From NCBI GenBank assembly GCA_020736575.1, contig JAGPYM010000030.1, positions 372,001 to 436,000 on the forward strand: a DNA stretch of 64,000 nucleotides, written 5' to 3'. Positions within the stretch are counted from its first letter, which is position 1. Each line of letters starts with the position of its first letter. Of this stretch, positions 46,786 to 58,758 are shown one piece after another. The DNA is from Thelonectria olida (Eukaryota; Ascomycota; Sordariomycetes; Hypocreales; Nectriaceae). A program made the translations under genes and the position numbers. The notes beneath the pieces were generated by a model. It saw only the letters and a program-made list of their open reading frames with translations, ran no database searches and was not told the origin of the DNA.

Positions 46786-47792
46786 CTTGATGAGAAGAAT
46801 CTGATGCAGATGGATCAAAGGTTTCCTAATAAAGACTCTTGGCGAAAAGCGGATATTGTCTTGTGTCCTCCGAGTGAGACCTCAAGCCTTCGAGTAAGAT
46901 GTGGTGCAGCAAAATTGTGAGTTTCCAATGTGGCTCAAAATTCAGCGTCTGAGGTTATTAGGGGCGCTAAAGGAAAGGGTGGATGGAAGAGCGGGAAGTT
47001 GTGGAGTACATTCAACAGCACATTAATCATGAGCAACGTCAGGTACCTTACTTGCTTGCCTACAGAGCACATCACGTTTCCATAACAGACCGACCAGTCG
47101 CAGAAGGAAAAAAAAAGTCTGATCTCAAGACAGGCAAGAGCCACTTGCTGCATGCGCGTGCTGCTGCCCGCGTGCTGCTTCCTTCCCCTCCTCTCCACTT
47201 ATTCGCAGACCCCCACCAACTTTATCCGAGCTCCGTCATGGTCGTCTTCAGCTTCACCATCGATCGCTCTTCCACATCTCCTCTTTTTTCAACACCCTCG
47301 CTCACACGTTCTAATAAATCTCCGCACGGCCCAGATAGACTCTCAACTTTCCAGTCTTCTGTTTCTCTTTCCCTATTCCCGACTAGTTGCAGTTCCCGAG
47401 GGCCACGTGCCACCTAACGTTTGCCCGTCGGGTTGGTACTAGCCAAAGCAACTTCCCCATTGACGCTCTCGCTTCCCCCAGCCTCGCAACAGCTGCCTAG
47501 CTCCGCCAACCAGCGACGCCAGCCTCGCATCGATCGGGGCCATGGTTCGTCATTCCTGACCTTACGAATACATTGCCGTCTCGCCTCCTCGACGAATATA
47601 CAGGTCGCCTTCTTTGCGCCTGGCCCGTCCCAAACATTGACCCAGGTCTTCCCACCCAACACGAATCCGTTCGATTAGCTCTGGCCAACCTAATCTTGCG
47701 TCGACCGAACAACCGACCGACTCTATAGATCCTTCACGAAACAACTCACTTTCCGCCCGTCATATATCGTACAAATAGACTCTCTCAGCATC
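46786..47792. other. Divergent promoter region TYW4 / ATG18
   Basis: 1,007 bases between two opposing start codons. The right two thirds are C/T-rich, a typical fungal leader. No gene seen; it must hold the promoters of both flanking genes. Confidence 0.65.
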
Positions 47793-49343
47793 ATGACGAA
47801 CCCTGCTCTCAATTTCATCACCTTCAACCAGGACCACAGCTGTCTTGCTGTTGGTACGTCTCGTCGCATCTCCGCCTCCCTCTTCGCCTTGGCTAACCGA
47901 TTCCACTCTCTTCCACAGGCACCTCCAAAGGCTTTCGAATCTATCATACCGACCCCTTCTCCCGAATATTTAGCAGCGATGACGGGAATATCGCCATCAT
48001 TGAGATGCTCTTCTCTACATCCCTCGTCGCTCTTATTCTCTCTCCTCGACATCTCATCATCCAGAACACAAAGGTGCGCCTTTCGATTATCGGCACATGC
48101 TCATGCACCTCTGACTGATATGTTTGTAGAGAGCCTCCGTCATCTGCGAACTAACGTTTCCGTCCGCCGTCCTAGCCGTCCGATTGAACCGAAAACGATT
48201 AGCGGTCGTCCTCGAGGAGGAAATCTACCTATACGACATCAGCAACATGAGCCTTCTCCATACCATTGCTACCTCACCGAATCCGGCCGCCATCTGCGCT
48301 CTGTCCCCCTCGTCTGAGAACTGCTTTATTGCCTATCCGCTTCCGAAGCCTCGTGAGGATCCAGAGGCTAGACGGCCAGCCCACGCTCCGCCTCAGTCAA
48401 CATTTGTTGCTCCTTCGTCAGGAGAGGTTTTGGTTTTTGATACATTGACACTGAAAGCTGTCAATGTCATTGAAGCTCATCGATCACCTCTCTCATGCAT
48501 CTGCCTCAACAGCGAAGGCACGCTGTTGGCAACGGCTAGTGAGACAGGAACCATAATCAGAGTTTTTTCCGTTCCCAAGGGTCAGAAACTCTACCAATTC
48601 CGACGGGGATCATACCCATCTACCATATACAGCATGTCCTTCAATCTCAGCTCTACCCTTCTTTGCGTCTCCTCAACATCTGATACAATCCACATCTTCC
48701 GTCTTGGAGCTCCCCCAAGCAACACGACTCCTGGTGGCGCCCCTATCGAACCCTCAGCATCATCACGACAGGATCGTTGGTCACGAAGTCGAGGCTATGA
48801 TGACCCCGAGTCTCCAAATACTAGCGCGGCGGATTCTCCTAAGAGCGACACCGTTGATCTAGTCGGCCCAGGGAACAATAACGGAAATGGGGGGTCGGGC
48901 CATCGAAGGCAGAGTGGCTCATTCAGCAGTATGCTACGTCGCTCGTCGCAAATTATGGGTCGCGGCGTGGCTGGTGTTATGGGCTCATATCTGCCACAGT
49001 CTGTTACGGAGATGTGGGAGCCTTTGAGGGACTTCGCCTTCATCAAGATCCCCAAGTCAAATGCATCCAATTCCGGGCGCATTGCAGGCGGGACACCCGC
49101 TAGTCCTCTCCGTAGCGTCGTGGCAATGAGTAGCAGCAGCCCGCAAGTCATGGTCGTCACGAGCGATGGCATATTCTACGTCTACAATATTGATATGGAG
49201 CATGGTGGAGAGGGTTATCTTGTCAAGCAATTCTCGTAAGTCCCCATCTATGATGCTTGACGTCCGTCCTGGACTGTTCACTAACTATCTTGATTAGTTG
49301 CCTAGAAGGCGATGATAAAAGCGACGCCTCGTACGGGAGCTAG
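47793..49343 (+). CDS. ATG18: Autophagy PROPPIN protein Atg18
   Basis: 455-residue seven-bladed beta-propeller that binds PtdIns3P/PtdIns(3,5)P2 on pre-autophagosomal and vacuolar membranes. Exons 47793-47853, 47919-48073, 48130-49235, 49298-49343; GT-AG introns in phase (GTACGT, GTGCGC, GTAAGT donors). Seen: [20 protein letters not shown] then [14 protein letters not shown] at the first splice; the phosphoinositide-binding FRRG at nt 48598-48609; [21 protein letters not shown] blade sequences; and [18 protein letters not shown] after the motif. A Ser/Asn/Gly-rich loop (nt about 48730-48920) interrupts a blade, as in other Atg18 proteins. The final exon encodes only the last 15 residues ([13 protein letters not shown]). 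Product is an autophagy factor; the divergent neighbour is unrelated in function. Confidence 0.95.
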
Positions 49344-50278
49344 AGTGTTCCATTTCCCCCAGGAGTGACTACACTTTCCGTGAACGGAGATACTTGTCGT
49401 ATCATTCAAGGCGTTGTGCGTTGCGAGTTTAACGGAGTTGTCTGTCATGCTATTTAATATGTTTTCCCGACTTGCTAGGGATACCTAGCGCAATACCCTC
49501 TTCTGTCTGCGAGGCCGCTCCTAGAAGCGTCTTGCTCTTTGCTGCAAGTATATTGTTGTTTGGGTGATGTCCTTCCTGGCAGCAACCTAGAATTCTAAAA
49601 TGCTGTCGCGTTCGCAGAGGGCTCTTCGGGGTTCGGTATTTTGGATCATTCATCACTGCAGCCACTTGGTTTTTACGTCATCTTCGTTTAAATAGCGTTA
49701 TTAATAACCTTGCACAAGGGATTCAAAGCTTCTCGTTGCAAATAATCGAATATCGGAAAACGGATCCTGGCTTTTCTTTATTGTTGTCATAAACTCATCA
49801 TCGTATAAGCAAAGGTTCAATATCCCAAATGTTGGAATACCGGCTTTGATATCACCCACCATCCTTCTCCGCCAGTGAACGCCACATAGAAGTATCCCAT
49901 CATGTGCTTGCGAAACGTCGCTAAAGCAAATGAATGAAGGTATTTAAAATACAAAAAAATAAAAATAAAAAAAGGAAAAAATTCCGAATCGAGAAGTGAA
50001 CAACGCCCGACCAAAACCTAGCATTTGCTCATCCACCAATTTCATGCCCTAACAAAAACAGTGATGTTTACAATGGCTCTTCCTCCATCCGCTCAAGAAA
50101 GGGAGCGTCTCAAACACTCCTGGTGTTTGAGATACGACTGCTGACTCAAATAAGAATTCTGGATAATGTGCTGAATTGTAAACTGATGTGTCGATGCGTG
50201 TACTCTTTCCATCATGCTAAGCGGCCAACACCTCTCATAGGGTAAGTAGATAGGAAATCATCATATCCAAGTCCTGAG
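49344..50278. other. Intergenic, convergent ATG18 and PPS1 3' ends
   Basis: 935 AT-rich bases between converging stops. An A-rich tract lies at about 49946-49980. No credible gene. Confidence 0.65.
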
Positions 50279-52448
50279 TTACTTATTGTTGGAGTAAGGC
50301 TTGTTGACAAGAGCTATCTCTCGGGCGATCTCTCCCCATTCAAGTTCTCTCTTGATGGGGGCGTCCTCGTTGCCGTCTTGTTGGACTACCTCTTCCCACC
50401 TCAGGAGCTCGTAAACGAATCGAAGATGGGGCTGAATAATGACATTAAGTCGTCGAGCCCTGACGAAGCAGTATGCCGAAGGGAATGACACATTCATGGC
50501 CCGCATGACTTCGGCAATGCAGATTGTGGCGCTGCGAGAGACACCAACTCGACAATGAACTAAAGTAGCTGTGCCCTTCTTTCGTCCTCGATCTATAACA
50601 AATAAGTTCGTAAGTTATGTGAAGTCAAAGATATGTCAAATACTGGCTCTTACCAATAAAGTCGAGGCACCGAGCAAATTCTTCTGTCAAGGGGTCGATG
50701 CCGTTATCCTGGACTCCCTGCACGAGACAGACATTGTCGGCTCCCCACTCATTCTCCAGATATCCGTCTTCCCACATGGCAGTTTCCCCTACGCTGAGAA
50801 TTTGGGTGATGCCGAGCGCTTTCAGGAGATCCGGGTTGTTGGCATGAATAAGGTTGCCAAGATACATATAGTCAAAAACGCGACTGGGGAACGAACCATC
50901 CATTCCAGGTAACCAAGTGGGCTCATCCCTAGCAAGATTCGTAATTTCGGTGAGGCTCATACCTGCGCAAACAGGTGACTCGCGGAGGAGCCTTGGGGTG
51001 ATGGCTACCAACAAGTTTACGTCGGTTTGGTAAGCAAAAAGGTTTCGCTTCTTCTCGGTATGAAGATGAAGCCAGGCCTCTGGCGCAGGTCGGCCAGTGC
51101 TGTAGCTGAAATACGCAACTCCCAACATGGTAGATTCTGTATAGCCGTCAAGACAATGAAGAAGAATCTTTCGGGGGCGGACCTCGAAGGTCGGTTGTGA
51201 AGATGGCATGGGCGAATCTCCTTCGACGTCCGAGTCCCTCACCTCATCATCTTCTGGATAGATGCCGTGTGCGAGGTGATAAATCCATTTACAGGTGTCA
51301 AGAATGCCATCGGCCTCGGAGTGGGCCCAAGTCGGGGGAAGGATACTACCTGACGAGGGGAAGTCAAGCAAATGTACCTTTCCGACTTCATCTGGACTCA
51401 CAGCGATAAGCTGCAGGGCCAGTGGGTTGAGCCGCCCCATATCACTGCATTCAATCAAAATGTCATACTGTTGTTCTTCAGGGCTGTCTGGTGCCGGGGT
51501 TGGCCCCATGAAGACGTTGTGGGATATCTCAGAGGCTGCCGTCATGTATAGCATTTCTTGCCTTTCTTGGTGAGCAAAGTCCAGAACATTTTCTGTAAGA
51601 CACCCGCAGGAATCAATTGCCACAAAATCTGGATAGTTTTGCTCAAACTCCCTGAACGGACTGGTGCAAATGAAGGTATTGTACTCGAGAGGGCATGAAC
51701 CTTGGGCAATCTGCTTCTCGCGCCATCTTTGTTGCGCAGTAGCGACGTTCCAAGCCAGTTCCCGAGTCTCTGTAGAGTCCTGGCCGTACACTATGATATC
51801 TGAAATGCAAGCAAGCTTGGCTGTCTGGATCTGGAAGTTGCGGACGGAGAAGCCATGACGGGGATCGGCTTCGACAAAATCTGGCCCCTCGCCAGATTCC
51901 AATATCTCGTCCGAGGCGACAGCACCCTTGAGGCGAGAAGCTGAAAGATCTCCATCGGCCTTGACAAGAGTGATACCACGGATGCAGGATGGCGTCTTCC
52001 TGAGCGTCCGCCTTCGAGCAGCGAAGAATTGCTGTTGGGTATGATTCTGAGGGTGCAAACCATGGAGCCAAGGGAAGACGAGGGACGGGTCGGGCAATGG
52101 CTGGCGAGCAGCAAAATCAAGCGCCTCTACCACTTGGCGGGTATTTAGCTTGAATATAGAGAGAGTGCCATTGTCGAGGCGGTTGAGATCCTCTGGTGGA
52201 TATAGGATGGACGTCTGCTGGGAACGGTCCAGGCTTCCCGGCGACGGCGGCGATGGTGGTGGGGTGTTAGGCTCATCTGCTCGGGCGGGTCCAGTGGGAC
52301 ATACGGGGATGTGCTTGTTTGGGACCGGAATTGATGAGCAAGTTGTAGAAGAGGAGGAGGGACCGATGGATTCAAGGGAGGGAGGCGGCGTTATAGACGA
52401 TTCGGAGCGATGAGGCAAAATAGGTCTAGGGATCGCGATGGTAGCCAT
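50279..52448 (-). CDS. PPS1: Dual-specificity protein phosphatase Pps1-like
   Basis: 702-residue phosphatase. Two exons on the minus strand: 52448-50654 and 50592-50279. The intron (GTAAGA...TTATAG, 61 nt) splits a Gly/Asp codon just before the catalytic loop. Catalytic signature seen: VHCRVGVSRSATI with His611, Cys612 and Arg618; the general-acid loop region VCLVQGVQDNGIDPL precedes it. The long N-terminal part (about 1-560) carries the conserved fungal Pps1 blocks. These include LNTRQVVEALDFAARQPLPD and FVAIDSCGCLTENVLDFAHQ, and a region that looks like a second degenerate phosphatase-like domain ending in KILLHCLDGYTESTMLGVAY (an HCxDGYTES loop). Yeast Pps1 acts on phospho-Tyr/Ser/Thr and affects the S phase. 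The substrate here is not known. Confidence 0.92.
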
Positions 52449-55400
52449 ATCAGCGGGTGCGGCGAGTGTTGAATGCCGACGAGCGCGTAATGATGTTATG
52501 TACGACGGAGCGGAGATTGTCGGATCAGAAGGACGTCCAGAGGTTCAGGTAGACGAGCTTCGAAAGGGGATTGTGTGGCCCTTAGCCGCAGGATGCTGGA
52601 CGAAGAGAGTCAGAGGACTGGGATGCTGGTTAAAGGTTCAGGCAATCTGGGACGTACACAGCTTCTTTCTGGCGGAGGGCAGGGTCTTATCGCACATGCC
52701 TCGGAGCGGAGGGACAGCGGCAGCAGCAGGCACGAGGGGCTGGAACGGAACGGAGGGACAAGTGACCACCTCAGAGACTGGAATGAAGAGAGAGTGGGAA
52801 AAAGGGAGGTTAATTGAGGACTGAGGGACGGGAGCGATGTCGTGCGGGACAAACGTTTGTGCCTGGTGCCGGGTCGGACATAGATGATGGTACAGGTGGC
52901 GGGGAGGTTCCAAGAGATCTATGTCTTTAGGTGGTGAGACGAATTGCGAGATGCTATGCCCGCCGAGTGGATGAGAGAAATTGCAGGACAAAGAAAGAAA
53001 GCTACGAGAGCTATGGTGCCAAGGAACAACGGCGATGGCAAGATATAGAGGGAGAATCGGCCCAGTTACTTGGAAATGGCACAGGCAAGCATGAGGGAAT
53101 CCAGACGTTTGACAGCAGTAGGTGCTCAAACAATCAAACGACCAGGTACTTTGTACAAATGAAAAAGAAACAAGGGACTGGGGACGGGGACGGGGAGGGA
53201 TGGAGAGGGAGGTGTTTTGGTGAAGGAGTAGCGATTAGTTGGAGTAGAAGAAGGCGCGTGTCTTGGTTTTTGACGGATGGAATATTATGCGAATGGCGGA
53301 CGGCAGCGGCAAGATGGCGAATCGCTGATAAGCTGCTGCCAGTGTGAGAGACAGAAATGTACGAAGTTGCTGATGCTGCATGGGCGTTTTGTTGGTGTGG
53401 TCGCGCGTCGGTAAGGAAGTGCGTGTCTCTCGCACAGGCACTGTACGATACGGCGCCGGAGGGGGATCTGTATTCGTTACGTGTGGCCGTGCGGAGGGAG
53501 AAAAGACACGCTTGAGCGACGATTATCTCACGCCGGCATGGATCGATCGCCAGCCATTCGTCGAGCCGGAGGGTTTGCTTGTTGAGCAAAGAGAGAGCAA
53601 TGTCGCATGCACCTTGGCACCCCAGTGATACATGGTGACGACCAAGTGACCAGTGACCACGGCCCAAGGTGGCTGATGGCTGTCTGCACGGACCAGCTGG
53701 GCGACACCGGCGCTGATAGAAAGCGGGGAAGCGGCGTCGACCGCGGTCCTTGGTTGGCTGGATTGGCAATGATGGGCGGGGAGCACCTGCAGCGCGCGCC
53801 ATGTCCAAACGACACTGTGCAGAGTGTTTTCTCAAGACACGGTGCATGTCTCTCAATTGCATTAGTTAGCAGTCGAGAAGCGCAACGGCAGAGAAGCGGC
53901 GTCGCATAGAATAAGACAGAGGCCTTCTCCAGCGCCGGGGCAAGTTTATGTGCTTGAATTTCCACAAACCCCCAGAATTCGACCCCAATTCCTCCCAGCG
54001 CATAAGAACGCTCTCAAAAGGTGAGGCCATGCGTCAATGGGTGTGAGCCCAGGTGTGAGGTGAGGTGAGGTGACTCGGGGCCTCTCCCCACTCTCAATGG
54101 AGACAGCGCCAAGTCAGTGCATTAGCGTCCCCGCTACAGCTACCACTTCGCAGCGCAGGCCCCGTAGCTACTGGACTCCAAACTACCTACTAACCTATCT
54201 CCTCATTGCTTCGATCATCGAGCGTCTTGTTGTGGCTTCATGCAGGGCGATCAAAGAGGGAAAAGTCAACAATTGAATGAGCTTGGTCCGGAGCCGGCTC
54301 ATCCAGAGGTAACGGAAGGAGCATCGTCTCCCCCAAATTTGATACGGATTCCTCGAAACACTGAGACAACCAGACCAGCTGCCAGGTGTAGAGCTTGCTG
54401 AAATAGAGTCCAGACAAACCTGGGTTCGCTTGACACTCGGTGCTCGCCAGAGTCATCATAGACTCGAGTCTAGTGCTTGACACGGTTTACCAATTGAGAG
54501 CCAATGTCTTATCCCGTCCCAGCAGATGCCACCCAACGGCAGGTAGCAAAAGGCGGGGTAGAGCGTCTTTCATCTCATCTTCGCCGAGGCTGACTGAGTG
54601 GGCTCATTCATTCATTCATTCCGCCAGGCACGGAATGTTTCGATGGATGCCTTCAGCCCAAACTTCGCAGGTTGGGGTAGACGTTGCTGCTCGAGTGACC
54701 TGGGCCAACAAGCGGCTGAAGTCCAAAACAACAAATGCGTGAATGGTTAGTGCTGATCAACGCACAAATTGACACTCACCGAGACGTGAACTACGGCACT
54801 ACGCATGTACTATGCAGACTACGTCGCAGGCCTCAAATGCCGTCTTCGCCGGCACATCAACACTAGCCTGGCCTTGACCTTGACACTGCTATAAGACACT
54901 AAAAGACCGGATGGTCCGTCTTGATATCAACTTGAACCCGACTGGTCCGACGTTCTTGTTGCCCCAATATCCTTGATAAAGGACGCCGTTTGTGTCGCAG
55001 CCCCCCACTCGCCCAAGGTGCGGACCGATCTGCAATCTTGGGGTCAACCTGCTCACCCACATGTGCCATCTCCATCTCTGTGTCAAGATCTCGTGCTCGT
55101 TTCTCTTATTCGGATTAGGAAGTGCTCAACTGGTGCCGCCTTGCCTGGAACATGACCTGGCCTGGCATTGACCCAAGAGCCTCCTCCTCCTCCTCATATG
55201 AATCTCGACTTAGAAAATAACCCCTCGTACTTCGTCCTCGCAGCAGCTGTCTCATGTAAGGTACGAATTGGTCCGTGATACCACTGGCATTGAATGGAAG
55301 CATCCACCTCTGAATTCCCGGGGCACAGGCCCACCACCCACAAGGGTTTTAGGGGTAAGGTGTGCTGACTGATCGATTTCAGTGACATCAATGCTCCTTC

Positions 55401-55558
55401 ACGTGATTTCGCGACAGCTTGGTTCTGCCTACAAAGTTTTGTTGGCACGCCTCACGTTATTCAGCGGCTCAATGTTGAGTGCACATCACCTTCACCTCGG
55501 TCACGCCCAGACAAGAATTCACCGAGGGCTTGGTCCCCGGTGCCCAGTTTGAGACATC
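52449..55558. other. 3.1-kb divergent region PPS1 / RAD3
   Basis: Between two opposing start codons. Open frames up to 240 codons overlap on both strands, with Pro/Ser/Cys-rich low-sense translations. No domain or splice structure seen. Simple repeats: GGGAC-type runs near 53170-53210, TGAGG runs at about 54055-54072, CATT repeat at 54606-54622. Presumably promoters and leaders plus non-coding DNA. Confidence 0.55.
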
Positions 55559-58468
55559 ATGAAGTTCAACATAGAGTACGATCCGGCCACTCGCCTTTTC
55601 ATCGACCCCTTCATCCCTGCTTGCTAATCATCCATTTGCCATGACTACAGCGATCTGCCGGTGCTCTTCCCGTACCCCCGGATATACCCAGGTGCGTCCT
55701 CGAAGCTTCTCTTCTCTCACTCTCTTTCTAAATAGAAACTAACAGCCTAACAGAGCAATATGCGTGAGTTTACTAGCATCCTCGACAGACACGCAACTCA
55801 ACGCTAACCGTTTCTCTCGTCGCGCAGCTACATGTGTGATCTGAAGAGTAATCATTCCCACCATTATTGAACTTTCCATCCCGGCCCAGTTCCTTTGGCT
55901 AATATTCCCCGTCACCGCATTAGAAACCCTGGATGCAGGGGGGCATTGTGTCTTGGAAATGCCTTCGGGCACTGGCAAGACCGTATCGCTGCTGTCGCTC
56001 ATTGTCGCCTATCAGCAATACATGCCTGAAAAGCGCAAGCTCATATACTGCTCTCGTATGGTTCCAACTTGTTACAGTCCTCCTGCCGCATGCTCATCCC
56101 ATCCACTTAGGTACCATGTCCGAGATCGAAAAGGCCTTAGTCGAGTTAAAGTCTTTGATGAAGTACCGATCCGAGCAACTTGGCTATGAGGAAGAATTTC
56201 GCGGGCTTGGCTTGACAAGTCGAAAGAACTTGTGTCTTCACCCCTCAGTAAAACGAGAGAAGAGCGGTTCGGTGGTGGATGCGCGATGCCGAAGTCTGAC
56301 TGCTGGTTTCGTCAAGGAGAAGAAAGATCGGGGTGAGAGCGTTGATGTTTGTGTCTACCACGACGTATGTCTTACGGCGCCAGCATCTTCATGTACAAAC
56401 TAATCATTTACGCAGAACCTCGATCTCCTTGAGCCGCACAACTTGATTCCGAATGGAGTATGGTCCTTCGACGACATCCTCCGCTACGGTGAAGAACACA
56501 AGCAGTGCCCATACTTCACCGCCCGACGCATGGCAAGGACCCTGTCACTTCGTTGCAAGGCCCGAGGAGCTAATTATTGTACAGATGCAATACTGCAACG
56601 TGGTCATCTTTTCCTACCATTACCTGCTGGACCCCAAAATTGCTGAGCGAGTGTCTCGAGACTTCTCCAAGGATTGCATCATCGTCTTCGATGAGGCTCA
56701 CAACATTGACAACGTGTGTATCGAATCCCTCAGTACCGATATCACCGAGGATTCACTGCGCAAGGCTACTCGTGGGGCTCAAAACCTTGAGAGCCGAATC
56801 TCTCAGATGCGAGAGACGGATCAAGAGCAATTACAAAACGAGTATCAAAAACTAGTGGAGGGGCTTCGCGATGCGGACGAGGCTCGCCAAGAGGATGCTT
56901 TCATGTCAAATCCTGGTGAGTCTTCTCTCTTTTTCTTCACTCTTATTGGCATGCCTAATCATCTCATAGCCCTTCCCGAGGACCTTCTTAAGGAGGCCGT
57001 ACCAGGCAACATCAGGAGAGCCGAGCACTTCGTCTCCTTCCTGAAACGATTCATCGAATATCTCAAGGTATATGCTCTTTGTGCAGAAGTCAGATAGGTG
57101 TCCTAACCTCAATCCCAGACCCGGATGAAAGTCCGCCAAGTGATTTCAGAGACACCCTTGTCATTCTTGGCTCATCTCCGAGAGCATACGTTCATTGAGA
57201 AGAAACCCTTGAGATTCTGTGCTGAACGGCTCACTTCGCTAGTGAGAACCCTCGAGCTTACAAACATCGAAGACTACCAACCACTGCAAGAAGTTGCCAC
57301 ATTTGCCACTCTCGTAGCAACATACGAAAAAGGCTTCCTGCTCATCTTGGAACCATATGAGTCTGATACTGCCGAGGTCCCGAATCCCATTATGCATTTC
57401 ACTTGCCTGGATGCTGCGATTGCTATTCGACCAGTATTTGAGAGATTCTACTCGGTCATCATCACCTCGGGAACCATGTCGCCCTTGGAAATGTATCCCA
57501 AGATGCTGGACTTCCCGACAGTAATTCAGGAGTCGTACAGCATGACGCTCGCTCGAAAATCCTTCATGCCCATGATTGTCACCAGGGGAAGTGACCAAGC
57601 ATCCGTTTCGACCAGCTTCCAAGTCAGAAATGAGCCGAGCGTGGTGAGAAACTATGGTAATCTTCTGACCGAGTTTGCGAAGATCACGCCTGATGGTATG
57701 GTCGTGTTCTTCCCCTCATATCTATACATGGAGTCCATCATCAGTATGTGGCAGGGAATGGGTATTCTAGATGAGGTCTGGAAGTACAAGCTCATCTTAG
57801 TTGAAACACCTGATGCCCAAGAAACATCCCTTGCGCTCGAAACATATCGCACGGCATGCTGCAATGGACGAGGAGCCGTGCTTCTGTGCGTGGCTCGAGG
57901 AAAGGTGTCTGAGGGTATCGATTTTGACCACCAGTACGGTCGTACTGTGCTTTGCATTGGCGTGCCTTTCCAGTACACGGAGTCACGTATCCTCAAGGCC
58001 AGGCTAGAGTTTTTGCGTGAAACCTACCGGATCAAGGAGAACGACTTCCTTTCCTTCGACGCCATGCGTCACGCTGCGCAGTGTCTCGGTCGAGTCTTGC
58101 GAGGTAAGGATGATTACGGAATCATGGTGCTTGCCGACCGGCGGTTCGGCAAGAAACGCGCTCAGCTTCCCAAGTGGATTGGTCAAGGTCTTTCTGATGC
58201 CGACGTGAACCTCAGCACAGATATGGCTGTCAGCGGTGCCAGGAGATTCTTGAGGACGATGGCCCAGCCCTTTCGAGCTAAGGATCAGGAAGGTATCAGT
58301 ACATGGGGATACAAAGATCTCATGGAGCACAAGGAAAAGATGGACCTAGAGCGCATCAAGGAACTCGAGGAGGAGGCCCAGAGGCCTCAGCCCGCGGCCC
58401 AGAACAACAACTTCGAGTTTGATGACGACGATATCGATCAGGATATGATGGAGTTGGAGGGTTTCTAG
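55559..58468 (+). CDS. RAD3: DNA repair helicase RAD3/XPD, TFIIH subunit
   Basis: 789-residue 5'-3' helicase of TFIIH, for nucleotide excision repair and transcription initiation. Ten exons: 55559-55575, 55651-55691, 55754-55763, 55828-55847, 55924-56055, 56111-56364, 56416-56532, 56585-56915, 56970-57067, 57119-58468. The first four are 17, 41, 10 and 20 nt, yet all junctions keep frame and rebuild the conserved start ([20 protein letters not shown]). Intron 7 (56533-56584) has a GC donor (ATG|GCAAGG) and a TACAG acceptor. Walker [10 protein letters not shown] puts Lys at 48, as in yeast Rad3. Fe-S cysteines are 115, 133, 154 and 189, and DEAH is at about 233-236. Helicase motifs [13 protein letters not shown] and [11 protein letters not shown] are intact. 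The near-exact residue numbering supports this exon model strongly. Confidence 0.97.
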
Positions 58469-58758
58469 ATTTCTTGCTCGGCCTGGTCTTCTAAGCGACC
58501 AAAATTGTGGCTTTAACGGGAGAAGGGAAAGGACATTAACATTTGTCTGCTAATTTCATTGGGTGTGTCCACAGGCTTAAAAAATTGATCCCGTCTATAT
58601 TTCACGGATCCCTTTACCGTGGGGTATTCTACCAACCTGGATTCCTCGTAATAATTCTAAATTATTCCCATCGCTCCATCGCTCCAAGCCCAAGCAAAGA
58701 AAATCAAATGCTCCTATCGGTCAATCTTGGCAATAATATACTATACATAAAGGCTGGT

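Noticed and set aside
53134..53862. 242-codon minus-strand frame between PPS1 and RAD3
   Set aside because: Cys/His/Arg-rich low-sense translation overlapping other frames; no support.
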